36,992 bases of DNA from an uncultured Rhodospirillales bacterium (GTDB lineage Bacteria; Pseudomonadota; Alphaproteobacteria; Rhodospirillales; CAJXLG01): the NCBI GenBank assembly GCA_913055885.1, contig CAJXLG010000004.1:1-36992 (forward strand), given 5' to 3'. The position numbers and the translations under genes are program-made. The notes under the pieces were generated by a model, which had not been told where the DNA came from, did no database searches, and saw nothing but the letters and a program-made list of their open reading frames with translations. Below, piece by piece: positions 11,610 to 22,444 of this stretch (positions are counted from its first letter, which is position 1; every line of letters begins with the position of its first letter).

Positions 11610-12247
11610 GGCGCGCGGCGCCCCCCACCGTCGCGGGCGACGGCCGGCGCACCCGCGTCGGCCTCCTGGGCGGGTCGTTCAATCCCGCCCACGACGGCCA
11701 CCGCCACATCTCGGAAATGGCCCTCAGGCACCTGGCCCTGGACGAGGTGTGGTGGCTGGTGGCGCCGCAGAATCCCCTCAAGCCGGCGGCGGGCATGGCG
11801 CCCCTGGCGGAGCGGCTGGCCACGGCCCGCGCCGTGGTGCGCCATCCCGCCGTGTGCGTCACGGCCCTGGAGCAGGCGCTGGGCACGCGCTACACGGTGG
11901 CCACCGTGCGCGCCCTGCGGCGGCGCTTTCCGCGCGCCGCCTTCGTCTGGCTCATGGGGGCCGACAACCTCATCCAGGTGCCGCGCTGGCGCGACTGGGG
12001 CGGGCTGTTCCACAGCATCCCCATTGCGGTGCTGGCGCGTCCGTCCTATTCTCTGCGGGCGGCCACCGGCAAGGCGGCGCAGCGGTTCGCCCGCCACCGG
12101 CTGCGGTCTTCGGAGGCCACGACGCTGGCCGATGCCGCGCCGCCGGCGTGGGTCTTCCTGCGCATCCCGCTGCACCGCGAATCCGGAACGCGCCTGCGGG
12201 CGCTGGGCCGACACCACCATGACGTCAGGACCGCATATGGAGAGTGA
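11606..12247 (+). CDS. nadD: nicotinate-nucleotide adenylyltransferase
   Basis: [65 protein letters not shown] start overlapping the proA stop. Confidence 0.93.
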   Translation: MRRAAPPTVAGDGRRTRVGLLGGSFNPAHDGHRHISEMALRHLALDEVWWLVAPQNPLKPAAGMAPLAERLATARAVVRHPAVCVTALEQALGTRYTVATVRALRRRFPRAAFVWLMGADNLIQVPRWRDWGGLFHSIPIAVLARPSYSLRAATGKAAQRFARHRLRSSEATTLADAAPPAWVFLRIPLHRESGTRLRALGRHHHDVRTAYGE

Positions 12248-12635
12248 AACGGGCGATACGGCAGGCCGCACGCTGACCGGCGCCGAGATCAGCCGGATGG
12301 CGCAGGATTCCCTCGACGGCGACAAGGCGGAGAACGTCACCGTCATCGACCTGCGGGGCAAGACCAGCTTCGCCGACACCATGATCGTGGCCTCCGGCCG
12401 CTCGGGGAAGCACGTCTCGGCCATCGCCGAGAACCTGCACCAGACCCTCAAGGACCACGGCGTAAGCCCCCTGGCCATGGAGGGCCAGGAGCAGGCGGAC
12501 TGGGTGCTCATCGACGCGGGCGACGTGCTGGTGCACGTCTTCCGGCCCGAGGTGCGCGAGTTCTATAACCTGGAGCGCATGTGGGCCGGCCCCGCGGAGG
12601 CCGGCGAGGGCGCGGCGGACGCCGTGAGCGCCTGA
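12237..12635 (+). CDS. rsfS: ribosome silencing factor
   Basis: SLDGDKAENVTVIDLRGKTSFADTMIVASGRSGKHVSAIAENL...EGQEQADWVLIDAGDVLVHVFRPEVREFYNLERMW. Confidence 0.95.
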   Translation: MESETGDTAGRTLTGAEISRMAQDSLDGDKAENVTVIDLRGKTSFADTMIVASGRSGKHVSAIAENLHQTLKDHGVSPLAMEGQEQADWVLIDAGDVLVHVFRPEVREFYNLERMWAGPAEAGEGAADAVSA

Positions 12636-12636
12636 G

Positions 12637-13083
12637 GTGCGGCTGCTGGTGGCCGCCGTGGGGCGCGCCCGCAAGGGCGATCCCGGGGCGGCCCTGTTCC
12701 ACACCTACGCCGACCGCTCGCCGTGGGCCCTGGAGCTCAGGGAAATCCCCGCCCGGAACAAGGGCGTGGCCGACGAGGGCGAGCGGCTGCTGGCGGCGCG
12801 CCCCCCCAACGCCGCCACCGTGGCCCTCGACGAACGGGGCCGGGCCCTCACCAGCGAGGCCTTCGCCGAAACCCTGGACGCCTGGCGCGTGGACGCCGTG
12901 CCGGCCGCGGCCTTCCTCATCGGCGGTGCCGACGGCCACGCCGACGCGGTCCTGCGCGCGGCCGACCTGCGCCTTTCCCTGGGGCCCATGACGTGGCCCC
13001 ACATGCTGGTGCGCGCCATGCTCGCCGAACAGCTCTACCGCGCCCAGATGATCCTCCAGGGGCATCCGTACCACCGGGGGTGA
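12637..13083 (+). CDS. rlmH: 23S rRNA (pseudouridine(1915)-N(3))-methyltransferase RlmH
   Basis: GTG start; E-I-P-A-R...E.ERLLAA, VALDERGRALTSEAFAETL, FLIGGADGHADAV, LSLGPMTWPHMLVRAMLAEQLYRAQMILQGHPYHRG. Confidence 0.95.
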   Translation: MRLLVAAVGRARKGDPGAALFHTYADRSPWALELREIPARNKGVADEGERLLAARPPNAATVALDERGRALTSEAFAETLDAWRVDAVPAAAFLIGGADGHADAVLRAADLRLSLGPMTWPHMLVRAMLAEQLYRAQMILQGHPYHRG

Positions 13084-13104
13084 CCCCCCCCGGCCTGCCC
13101 GACC

Positions 13105-15210
13105 TCACCGGCTGGCCCGCGCCACCGCTTCCAGCACCCGCGACGGCGTCAGCACCTCCGGCAGCAGGATGGGCTCGCTCACCCCCGGGCCGTAGACGGC
13201 GTTGAAGGGAATGCCGTAGCGGTTGAACCGGGCCAGGTAGTCGGCGATGCGCTGGTCCGGTCGTGTCCAGTCGCCCCGCATGAGGGCCACGTCCGGCCGC
13301 TTGAGGCGGCTCACCACCGCCTTGTCGTGCAGGGCGTTGGCCTCGTTCACCTGGCACGTCAGGCACCAGTCCGCCGTCACGTCCACCAGCACCACGTGCC
13401 CCTCGTCCACCAGGGTGTCGATGCGCGCCGGCCGGAAGGCCCGCCAGTCGAGGGCGCCCTTGTCCGCCTTGGGATGGACGCTGGGCGGCCCGGCGGCGTC
13501 GGCGAAGCGGCTCTCCGGCACCCAGAAGGCGGCCGCCAGCAGGAGGGCCGTCACCGCGCCGGCGGCGTAGCGCCGCCAGCCGTGCGTCCCCGCGGCCAGG
13601 CCCAGGCGGCCCACGGCGAGGAGCAGGGCGAGGGCCACGCTCCCGGCGCCCAGGCGGCCCGCCACGCCGGCCAGCACCCACAGCAGCCACGCCGCCGTGG
13701 CCACCAGCGCCAGGCCCAGCACGCGCCGCACCCAGGTCATCCACGGGCCGGGGCGCGGCAGGTGCGTCGCCAGCATGGGCACGGCGGCCACCAGGAAGTA
13801 GGGCACCGCCATGCCCACGCCCAGCACGCCGAAAACGGCCAGGATCTCCGGCCACTGGCGCGACAGGGCGAAGCCCACGGCCGTGCCCAGGAAGGGCGCC
13901 GAGCACGGCGTCGCCAGCAGGGTGGCGAAGGCGCCCGACAGGGCGTGCCCGGCCAGGGAGTGCGGCGTCCCGTGGCCCGACGACGCCGCCGCCAGGAAGC
14001 GGGGCAGGGGGATTTCGTAGAGCCCCAGGAGATTGCAGGCGAAGAGCACCACGATGGTGGCGAGGAAGACCAGGAACAGTGGCTGCTGGAACTGGATGCC
14101 CCAGCCGATGGCCGCCCCCGCCGTCTTGAGCCCCGCCAGGGCGCCGCCCATGACCAGGAAGGTGGCGACGATGCCCGCCGCCGAGGCCAGGAAGGCCAGC
14201 CGAACGCCGCGCCGTTCGGCGCCGCCCATGCCGATCACCGACAGCAGCTTGATGGACAGCACCGGCAGCACGCACGGCATGATGTTGAGGATCAGCCCGC
14301 CCAGCAAAGCGAAGCCCAGCACCGTGGCGAAAGCCGGGGCATGGTCCGTGTCCGCCGCCACGGTACCGGACCGGGTGACGTGCCGCCGCGTCTCCAGGGC
14401 GCGCGGCGCGTCCACCAGGGTGAGGGTCAGGGTGCGGCCGGCGAGTCTGGCCTTCCTGCCGCCGGTGACGCGCACCGGCACGCGGAACACGGCGCGCCGG
14501 CCGCCCGCCTCGACGGTGGTTTCCGGCACCCCGAAGGCCAGTTTGTCCGGCCCCTCGACGAAGAGATCGGGATCGTCGAACGCCTTTTCCGCCGTGGCCA
14601 CCACGCGCAGGTGCTCGCCCTTGCCGCCGGCGGCGACGCGCTGCACGGCGAGGCCGGCGCGCGTGCCCCGTCCGGGGACGCGGTTCAGCCAGCGCTCGAT
14701 GGTGTGGGCGTGCGGCGACGCTTCGGCCGGCCCGGCCGGCAGGTCCAGGGCGAGGTCCGCCTCGCCCGGCACGCACACCTCCTTGCATGCCAGATAGCGC
14801 ACGTGCGCCCGCAGGCGCAGGGGGGCGCCCGGCGTTTCCGGCTTGAGGGCCAGGGGATAGACCACGTCCCCGGCGTAGCCGATGCTCTGCACGCCCAGCA
14901 CCGTGAAGCGTTCCGGCATGGGCCAGCGCATGTCGGCGGATGCCAGGTTGCGCGAGTCGCCCCAGTCCAGGCGCGGCGGGTAGCCGGCCGTGCCCGCCTC
15001 CCGCCAGTAGACCTTCCATCCCTTGTCCAGGCGGAATTGCAGGCCGGCGCGCAGGCTGGCGCGCTCGCCGGTTCCGGTGGTGGCGGCGATGAGGCGCACG
15101 GCGGCGCCGGCGTTGGGATTCTCCGCCCAGGCCGACTGCGTGGCGGCGGCCGCCGGCCGGACGGCGAACAGGGCGAGGAGAAGGACGGCGAGAAGGGTCG
15201 CGGGGCGCAT
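13105..15210 (-). CDS. DsbD-family thiol:disulfide interchange protein (ScsB-like)
   Basis: Signal peptide, N-terminal sensor-like domain with LACKEVCVPGEA, multi-TM core with NIMPCVLPVLSIKLLS and TPCSAPFLGTAVGFAL, C-terminal thioredoxin-like domain with VDVTADWCLTCQVNE. Confidence 0.9.
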   Translation of the reverse strand: MRPATLLAVLLLALFAVRPAAAATQSAWAENPNAGAAVRLIAATTGTGERASLRAGLQFRLDKGWKVYWREAGTAGYPPRLDWGDSRNLASADMRWPMPERFTVLGVQSIGYAGDVVYPLALKPETPGAPLRLRAHVRYLACKEVCVPGEADLALDLPAGPAEASPHAHTIERWLNRVPGRGTRAGLAVQRVAAGGKGEHLRVVATAEKAFDDPDLFVEGPDKLAFGVPETTVEAGGRRAVFRVPVRVTGGRKARLAGRTLTLTLVDAPRALETRRHVTRSGTVAADTDHAPAFATVLGFALLGGLILNIMPCVLPVLSIKLLSVIGMGGAERRGVRLAFLASAAGIVATFLVMGGALAGLKTAGAAIGWGIQFQQPLFLVFLATIVVLFACNLLGLYEIPLPRFLAAASSGHGTPHSLAGHALSGAFATLLATPCSAPFLGTAVGFALSRQWPEILAVFGVLGVGMAVPYFLVAAVPMLATHLPRPGPWMTWVRRVLGLALVATAAWLLWVLAGVAGRLGAGSVALALLLAVGRLGLAAGTHGWRRYAAGAVTALLLAAAFWVPESRFADAAGPPSVHPKADKGALDWRAFRPARIDTLVDEGHVVLVDVTADWCLTCQVNEANALHDKAVVSRLKRPDVALMRGDWTRPDQRIADYLARFNRYGIPFNAVYGPGVSEPILLPEVLTPSRVLEAVARASR

Positions 15211-15242
15211 GGACCGTATCGCACCAGGGGCCGCCCGCCCCG

Positions 15243-15827
15243 TCAAGCGGAACCGCCCGCGTGATCGGGCTCGCGCGCCAGGGCATCGCGCAGCCCGGTG
15301 ACCACGCGTTCCAGTTCCTCCAGCCGCGCCGTGATTTCCGGGTTCTCCGTCTCCGGGTCGATGCGCCGCACCACGTCGTGGGTGTGGCGCACCAGGGCGG
15401 CCACCGTGTCCTCGGTGGTGGCGCCCGTGCCCTCGGCGGCGCCGGTGCCGGCCGCCGCGCCGTGAACGCGGTGGGCCGTGCGCAGGTGGTTGATGAGCAC
15501 GCGGATGACGCCGTGCATGAAATTGTCGAGCGTCTTCAGGTGCGCCTGGAAGGCGGCGGCGGGGATGCGCACCAGGACGGCGTTGCGCACCACCTCGGCC
15601 GTGGCCATGCGGGGCGCCGGGTCGATCACGGCCATTTCGCCGAAGATGCCGCCCGGCCCCAGGACGGCGAGTTCCACCGGGTGGCCGTCCACCTCCTGGA
15701 CCAGCCGCACGCTGCCGGATTCGATCATGTAGGCCACGTCGCCCGCCTCGCCCTGCCGGAACAGGACGGTGCCGGCGCTGTAGCTGCGCCGGTCGGCGAT
15801 GGCCCTGTCGCCCGCGGTGGTGCTCAT
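15243..15827 (-). CDS. cyclic nucleotide-binding domain protein (Crp-like effector domain, no evident HTH)
   Basis: YSAGTVLFRQGEAGDVAYMIESGSVRLVQEVDGHPVELAVLGPGGIFGEMAVIDPAPRMATAEV; start placed at MSTTAGD. Confidence 0.85.
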   Translation of the reverse strand: MSTTAGDRAIADRRSYSAGTVLFRQGEAGDVAYMIESGSVRLVQEVDGHPVELAVLGPGGIFGEMAVIDPAPRMATAEVVRNAVLVRIPAAAFQAHLKTLDNFMHGVIRVLINHLRTAHRVHGAAAGTGAAEGTGATTEDTVAALVRHTHDVVRRIDPETENPEITARLEELERVVTGLRDALAREPDHAGGSA

Positions 15828-15975
15828 GGCCCGCCTCCCGCGCTCCCGCCAGCACGCCAGCCAGGATGCCACGCCACGGCCGGCGCGTTAAGCGCCCCCG
15901 GGCCGTTTGACGGTGCGGGGCGGCCGGGCGTAAAGTCGCCGAAACACCTCCCGGACAGAGGACGCAATCATCCCC

Positions 15976-16542
15976 ATGCACGGAACCGAAGGCTATCTGG
16001 CCGGCTCCCTTCTCATCGCCATGCCCAGCATGGGCGACACCCGTTTCGAGCAGACGGTGGTTTACGTGTGCGCCCACTCCGACGAGGGCGCCATGGGCCT
16101 CATCATCAATCGCTCCATGGAGAACGTCGCGTTCAGCGACGTGGTGGAGCAGCTCGACATCGAGGGATCGGGCGCCGTGCCCGACATCGAGGTGCACGCC
16201 GGCGGCCCGGTGGAGACGGGGCGCGGCTTCGTCCTGCACACCACGGACTACCAGCACGAATCCACCATGCCCGTGGCGGACGGCATCGCCCTTACCGCTT
16301 CCATCGAGATCCTGAAGGCCATGGTGGAGGGACGCGGCCCGCGCCGCAGCCTGCTGGCGCTGGGCTACGCCGGCTGGAACGCCGGCCAGCTCGACCAGGA
16401 ACTGCGCGACAACGCCTGGCTGGTGGCGCCCGCCGACCCCGACCTGATCTTCTCCTCGGCCCTGGAGACCAAGTGGCAGCGGGCGCTGGGCAAGCTGGGC
16501 GTGGACGTGAGCATGCTCTCGGGCGCCGCCGGGCACGCCTGA
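15976..16542 (+). CDS. YqgE/AlgH family protein
   Basis: YLAGSLLIAMPSMGDTRFEQTVVYVCAHSDEGAMGLIINRSME..., GGPVETGRGFVLHTTDY, GYAGWNAGQLDQELRDNAWLVAPAD. Confidence 0.93.
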   Translation: MHGTEGYLAGSLLIAMPSMGDTRFEQTVVYVCAHSDEGAMGLIINRSMENVAFSDVVEQLDIEGSGAVPDIEVHAGGPVETGRGFVLHTTDYQHESTMPVADGIALTASIEILKAMVEGRGPRRSLLALGYAGWNAGQLDQELRDNAWLVAPADPDLIFSSALETKWQRALGKLGVDVSMLSGAAGHA

Positions 16543-16616
16543 CACGGGGCGCTCGCGCCCCCGGCGCGCCGGTTGCACGGCCGGCCCGCCTGCCCTAACG
16601 TCCCTGCCGGTCATAA

Positions 16617-18080
<1,464 letters not shown>

Positions 18081-18104
18081 GAAACATGACGCGGCGGCCC
18101 CTCC

Positions 18105-19127
18105 CTATTTCAGGTAGTCCTGCACCAGCCGTTCGGCGATCTGGACGGTGTTGAGCGCCGCCCCCTTGCGCAGGTTGTCGGCCACCACCCACATGGCGAG
18201 GCCGTTCTCCACCGTGGAATCCTGGCGGATGCGGCTGATGAACACGGGGTCCTCGCCGGGGACCTCGGCGGGCGTGACGTAGCCCTCGTCCACGCGGTGG
18301 TCCACCACGGAGATGCCTTCGGATTCGCGCAGCAGCTCGCGCGCGTCGTTCTCGTCCACGGGCTTGTCGAACTCCAGGTTCAGCGATTCGCCGTGGCCGA
18401 TGAAGATGGGCAGGCGCACGCAGGTGGCGGCGACCCGGATCTGCGGGTCCATGATCTTCTTGGTCTCCGCCACCATCTTCCACTCCTCCTTCGTGGAGCC
18501 GTCGTCCATGAAGGCGTCGATGTGGGGGATGCAGTTGAAGGCGATCTGCTTGGTGAACTTGTTCCTGGTCTCGTGGACGGGCTGGTTGGTGTAGATGCCG
18601 CGCGTCTGCTCGAACAGCTCGTCCATGGCCTCCTTACCGGAGCCGGACACGGACTGGTAGGTGGAGACGACGCAGCGGGTCAGCCCGTACTTGTCGTGCA
18701 ACGGCTTGAGCGCCACCACCATCTGGATGGTGGAGCAGTTGGGATTGGCAATGATGTTCTTCTTCGTATAGCCGGCGATGGCCTCCGGGTTCACTTCCGG
18801 CACCACCAGGGGCACGTCCGGGTCCATGCGGAAGTGGGAGGTGTTGTCCACCACCACGGCGCCCGCCTCGGCGGCGCGCGGGGCGAATTCCTTGGACACG
18901 CTGGCCCCCGGCGAGGACAGCACGATGTCCACCCGCGAGAAGTCGAAGGTGTCCAGGTCCTCGATGGTGAGCACGCGGTCCTCGCCCACGGTCACCTGCT
19001 GGCCCGCGGAGCGGGAGGAGGCGACGGCGTGGATCTGGTCGGCGGGAAATTCCCGCTCGTCCAGGAGCTGGAGCATCTCCCAGCCAACGTTGCCGGTGGC
19101 TCCCACGACGGCGACACGGTAACCCAT
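18105..19127 (-). CDS. asd: aspartate-semialdehyde dehydrogenase
   Basis: MGYRVAVVGATGNVGWEMLQLLDEREFP, SSPGASVSKEFAPRAAEAGAVVVDNTSHFRMDPDVPLVVPEVNPE, NPNCSTIQMVVALKPLHD; matches proteobacterial Asd. Confidence 0.96.
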   Translation of the reverse strand: MGYRVAVVGATGNVGWEMLQLLDEREFPADQIHAVASSRSAGQQVTVGEDRVLTIEDLDTFDFSRVDIVLSSPGASVSKEFAPRAAEAGAVVVDNTSHFRMDPDVPLVVPEVNPEAIAGYTKKNIIANPNCSTIQMVVALKPLHDKYGLTRCVVSTYQSVSGSGKEAMDELFEQTRGIYTNQPVHETRNKFTKQIAFNCIPHIDAFMDDGSTKEEWKMVAETKKIMDPQIRVAATCVRLPIFIGHGESLNLEFDKPVDENDARELLRESEGISVVDHRVDEGYVTPAEVPGEDPVFISRIRQDSTVENGLAMWVVADNLRKGAALNTVQIAERLVQDYLK

Positions 19128-19253
19128 GGCACAATCTTTCGTTTCTTGATGGTTCGCTTTTCGGCCCGGGCCGGTTGGCGCACAGGTTAGGGACACGGGC
19201 GCCGTGGCGCAAGGCCCCTTTCGGCGCCCGGCCGCACGCGGTACAAACGGGGC

Positions 19254-20186
19254 ATGAACGACACCCCGCGCCTCAGAATCGGCACGCGCGGCTCCCCCCT
19301 GGCCCGCGCCCAGGCGGATGCCGCCGCCCGCGGCCTCGCCGCCAGCCACCCCGACCTGGCGGACGGGACCGCCCTGGAAACGGTCGTCATCAAGACCACC
19401 GGCGACACGGTCCAGGACCGGCCGCTCGCCGAGGTGGGCGGCAAGGGCCTGTTCACCAAGGAACTGGACGAAGCGCTGCTGGACGGCCGCATCGACATCG
19501 CCGTGCATTCCATGAAGGACGTGCCCACGTGGCTGCCCGACGGCATCGCCCTGGGCGCCGTGCTGGAACGCGAGGACCCGCGCGATGCCTTCATCAGTCC
19601 CGTGGCCGAATCGCTCGACGCCCTGCCCGGGGGCGCCGTGGTGGGCACCGCCTCCCTGCGGCGGCGCACCCAGGTGCTGGACCGCCGCCCGGACCTGCGC
19701 GTGGAGACCTTCCGCGGCAACGTGCACACCCGGTTGCGCAAGCTGGAGGACGGCGAGGCGGCGGCGACGCTGCTCGCCTACGGCGGCCTGCGCCGGCTGG
19801 CCATGGCGCACGCCGCCACGGCGGCGCTCGACCCGGACGTGCTGCTGCCGGCGTGCGCCCAGGGCACGGTGGGCATCGCCTGCCGCGCCAACGACACGGC
19901 CGTGCTGGAGCGCCTGGCGCCCCTCGACGACCGCGCCAGCGCCGCCGCCGTGACGGCCGAGCGGGCCTTCCTGGAGGTGCTGGACGGCTCGTGCCGCACG
20001 CCCATCGCCGGGCTGGCGGAAATGGCCGGCGGCCGCGTGCGCTTCCGCGGGCTGCTGGGCGCCGAGGACGGCAGCCGCGTGGTGCGGGCCGAACGGGAGG
20101 GGGCGGCGGCCGACGCCGAGCCCCTGGGCCGTGACGCCGGCTGGGCCATACGGCGCGACGCGCCCGAGCTTCTGCCCGGGGCGTGA
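19254..20186 (+). CDS. hemC: hydroxymethylbilane synthase
   Basis: LRIGTRGSPLARAQA, GGKGLFTKELDEALLDGRIDIAVHSMKDVPT, SLRRRTQVLDRRPDLRVETFRGNVHTRLRKL, FLEVLDGSCRTPIAG. Confidence 0.97.
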   Translation: MNDTPRLRIGTRGSPLARAQADAAARGLAASHPDLADGTALETVVIKTTGDTVQDRPLAEVGGKGLFTKELDEALLDGRIDIAVHSMKDVPTWLPDGIALGAVLEREDPRDAFISPVAESLDALPGGAVVGTASLRRRTQVLDRRPDLRVETFRGNVHTRLRKLEDGEAAATLLAYGGLRRLAMAHAATAALDPDVLLPACAQGTVGIACRANDTAVLERLAPLDDRASAAAVTAERAFLEVLDGSCRTPIAGLAEMAGGRVRFRGLLGAEDGSRVVRAEREGAAADAEPLGRDAGWAIRRDAPELLPGA

Positions 20187-20231
20187 GCGGCCCCGGGGGG
20201 TGGCCGCAGCCAGGACGAAAGGGGGACCGCC

Positions 20232-20945
20232 ATGGACCAGGAATGCGCCCTCATCACCCGCCCGCGCGAGGATGCCGGGCCCCTGGCCGACGCCTTGTGG
20301 GAGCGGGGCATCGACTCGCTCATCGAGCCCATGCTGGAGATCACCAACCTGCCGGGTCCGGAAATCGACATGGAGTCGTATCAGGCGGTCCTCCTGACGA
20401 GCGCCAACGGCGCCCGGGCGCTGGGCTTCCGCACGGCCGACCGGGAAACACCCGTGCTGGCCGTGGGCGACGCCACGGCGCGTGCCGCCGAGGACCACGG
20501 CTTCATCAACGTGGAGAGCGCCGGCGGCAACGTGCACACCCTGGCCGACCTGGTGCGCCGCCGCCTGGACCCGGCCGACGGCGCGCTTCTGCACGTGGCC
20601 GGCTCGGCCACGGCGGGCGACCTGGCGGGCAGCCTGGCGGCCTATACCGTGGCGCGCCAGGTGCTCTACGAGGCGGCGCCCGTGCGCGCGCTCAGCCGGC
20701 GCGCCGCCGATGCCCTGGCCGCCGGGCGCATCACCATGGCGCTGTTCTACTCGCCCCGCACGGCGGCCACCTTCGCCGACGTGGCGGCGCCGCACATGGG
20801 CTGCCTGCACGACATCACCGCCTACGCCCTGAGCCCCAACGTGGCGGAGCGCCTCGCCGACCTGCCGTTCAGGACGGTGCGCGTGGCGGAAGAACCCACG
20901 CAGGCGGCCCTGCTGGCCGCCATCGACGGCGACCGCCGCCGATGA
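20232..20945 (+). CDS. hemD: uroporphyrinogen-III synthase
   Basis: ALITRPREDAGPLADALWERGIDSLIEPMLEI, LLTSANGARAL, VGDATARAAEDHGFINVESAGGNVHTLADL; directly follows hemC. Confidence 0.92.
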   Translation: MDQECALITRPREDAGPLADALWERGIDSLIEPMLEITNLPGPEIDMESYQAVLLTSANGARALGFRTADRETPVLAVGDATARAAEDHGFINVESAGGNVHTLADLVRRRLDPADGALLHVAGSATAGDLAGSLAAYTVARQVLYEAAPVRALSRRAADALAAGRITMALFYSPRTAATFADVAAPHMGCLHDITAYALSPNVAERLADLPFRTVRVAEEPTQAALLAAIDGDRRR

Positions 20946-21325
20946 CCGGGGCCGCCGGCAACGGGGCGCGCGCCGTCCGGCTGCGCCTGCGCTTCACGGT
21001 GGGGCCGGACCTGGACGTGGGCCCCGGCCGCATGGACCTGCTGGAGGCCGTGGCGGAGACGGGCTCCATCTCGGCGGCGGCGCGGCGCATGGGCATGTCC
21101 TACCGGCGCGCCTGGGTCCTCATCGACCACATGAACCAGCACGCCGCGAAGCCGCTGGTGGAAAAGGCGGGCGGCGGCCGGCGCGGCGGCGGCACGCGTC
21201 TCACCGATGCCGGCCGCGCCATCCTGGACCACTACCGCGCCATGGAGAAACGCGCCGGCGAACTCCTCGCCGAGGAAACGGCGCGCCTGGAAGCCCTGCT
21301 CAACGGCACGGGCGAGGGGGGGTGA
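20942..21325 (+). CDS. ModE-type winged-helix transcriptional regulator (N-terminal domain only)
   Basis: GPGRMDLLEAVAETGSISAAARRMGMSYRRAWVLIDHMN...GGTRLTDAGRAILDHYRAME; no MOP domain in this 127-aa ORF. Confidence 0.85.
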   Translation: MTGAAGNGARAVRLRLRFTVGPDLDVGPGRMDLLEAVAETGSISAAARRMGMSYRRAWVLIDHMNQHAAKPLVEKAGGGRRGGGTRLTDAGRAILDHYRAMEKRAGELLAEETARLEALLNGTGEGG

Positions 21326-21368
21326 AAAGGCTCCGGCGCGCCACCGGGACCGCCGGCAAGCCGGGCCC

Positions 21369-21397
21369 TTGACAGCGCCGGGGCGCGTGTGTAGATC
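21369..21397 (+). promoter_or_regulatory. putative sigma70-type promoter of tRNA-Leu
   Basis: TTGACA (21369-21374), 17-nt spacer, TAGATC (21392-21397), about 40 nt upstream of the mature tRNA 5' end. Confidence 0.55.
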
Positions 21398-21438
21398 AAG
21401 GGGTGTCGGCCGGGCGGGCGGTCCCCGCCGGCCGATGT

Positions 21439-21525
21439 GCCCAGGTGGCGGAACTGGTAGACGCGCAGGTTTCAGGTACCTGTGGCCTTTCGGCCGTGGA
21501 AGTTCGAGTCTTCTCCTGGGCACCA
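21439..21525 (+). tRNA. tRNA-Leu (anticodon CAG)
   Basis: GCCCAGG...CCTGGGC-A-CCA acceptor stem with encoded CCA; D-arm GGCGGAACTGGTAGACGC; anticodon stem-loop CAGGT-TTCAGGT-ACCTG; long variable arm TGGCCTTTCGGCC; T-arm GTTCGAGTC. Confidence 0.95.
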
Positions 21526-21614
21526 TTCTTTTTGTCCCTTTTCGCGCCGGCGCCTTTCCGCCGGCATGTCTTTGTCCCGCCCCTTTACCGCATGCCATAG
21601 CGCGAGGCAGCACC

Positions 21615-22226
21615 GTGGCCAATCATCTGCACGAAGGCGATCTTCCCGCGGGCTTCGACCCGGGCGGCGCGGTCGCGGTGGATACCGAGACCATGGGCCT
21701 GAAACTGCACCGGGACCGGCTGTGCGTGGTCCAGGTGTCGGCGGGGGACGGCGACGCGCACGTGGTGCACTTCCCCCACGGGCCGGGCGAGGCGCCCAAC
21801 CTGAAGGCGCTCATGGAGGACGAGCGGGTGCTCAAGATCTTCCATTTCGCCCGCTTCGACGTGGCCGTGCTCCAGGCCAACCTGGGGGTGGCGTGCCGGC
21901 CCGTGGTGTGCACCAAGATCGCCTCCAAGTTGGCGCGCACCAACACGGACAAGCACGGCCTCAAGGACCTGTGCCGCGACCTCCTGGGCGTGGAACTGTC
22001 CAAGCAGCAGCAGACCTCGGACTGGGGCGCGCCCGGGCTGACGGAGGAGCAGGTGGCCTACGCGGCGTCCGACGTGCTGCACCTGCACGCCCTGTGGGGC
22101 CGGCTGGAGGGGCTGCTGGAGCGCGAGGGACGCCGCCGCATGGCCGGGGCGTGCTTCGACTTCCTGCCCTGGCAGGCCACCCTCGACATCGCCGGCTGGC
22201 AGGACGAGGACATCTTCGCCCACTGA
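21615..22226 (+). CDS. nrnC: short RNase D-like 3'-5' exoribonuclease (NrnC type)
   Basis: AVAVDTETMGLKLHRDRLCVVQVSAGDGDAHVVHF, KIFHFARFDVAVL, TKIASKLARTNTDKHGLKDLCRDLLGVELSKQQQTSDWGAPGLTEEQVAYAASDVLHLHAL; ~200 aa, lacks HRDC. GTG start. Confidence 0.9.
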   Translation: MANHLHEGDLPAGFDPGGAVAVDTETMGLKLHRDRLCVVQVSAGDGDAHVVHFPHGPGEAPNLKALMEDERVLKIFHFARFDVAVLQANLGVACRPVVCTKIASKLARTNTDKHGLKDLCRDLLGVELSKQQQTSDWGAPGLTEEQVAYAASDVLHLHALWGRLEGLLEREGRRRMAGACFDFLPWQATLDIAGWQDEDIFAH

Positions 22227-22234
22227 AGCCTTTT

Positions 22235-22265
22235 CCGTCCAAACGGGCGCGGCCCGTCTGGACGG
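22235..22265. terminator. inverted repeat downstream of nrnC (possible terminator)
   Basis: CCGTCCAAACGGGC-gcg-GCCCGTCTGGACGG (14-bp arms, one mismatch). Confidence 0.55.
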
Positions 22266-22325
22266 GCGTTCAGTCGCCACGCAGGCTCCCGCCCCTGACC
22301 GGGGCGGGGCGCCGTCGCGCCCTGA

Positions 22326-22361
22326 GAGCGTTTTCCGATCCTGTCCGGTCGGAAAACGCTC
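22326..22361. repeat. 13-bp perfect inverted repeat (intergenic palindromic element)
   Basis: GAGCGTTTTCCGA-tcctgtccgg-TCGGAAAACGCTC. Confidence 0.85.
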
Positions 22362-22444
22362 CAGGCGGACGTTGATCGCGCGCGGTTCGGGTTTCATAAT
22401 CCGGGACGAACCACGCGCCGCAACGGTCGGGAAACGCGGATCGA

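Noticed and set aside
12917-16614. Extended minus-strand ORFs (13105-16614, 1169 aa; 12917-15286, 789 aa) around the DsbD-like gene
   Set aside because: The DsbD-like protein clearly starts at a signal peptide (MRPATLLAVLLLALFAVRPAAA) at 15210. The upstream extension is out-of-frame read-through of the cNMP-binding and YqgE genes; the 789-aa ORF is a shadow frame.
21439-21525. tRNA-Leu as an integration site for a mobile element
   Set aside because: No integrase gene or repeated tRNA 3' fragment is visible downstream; the next genes are the standard nrnC-kdsD-lpt block.
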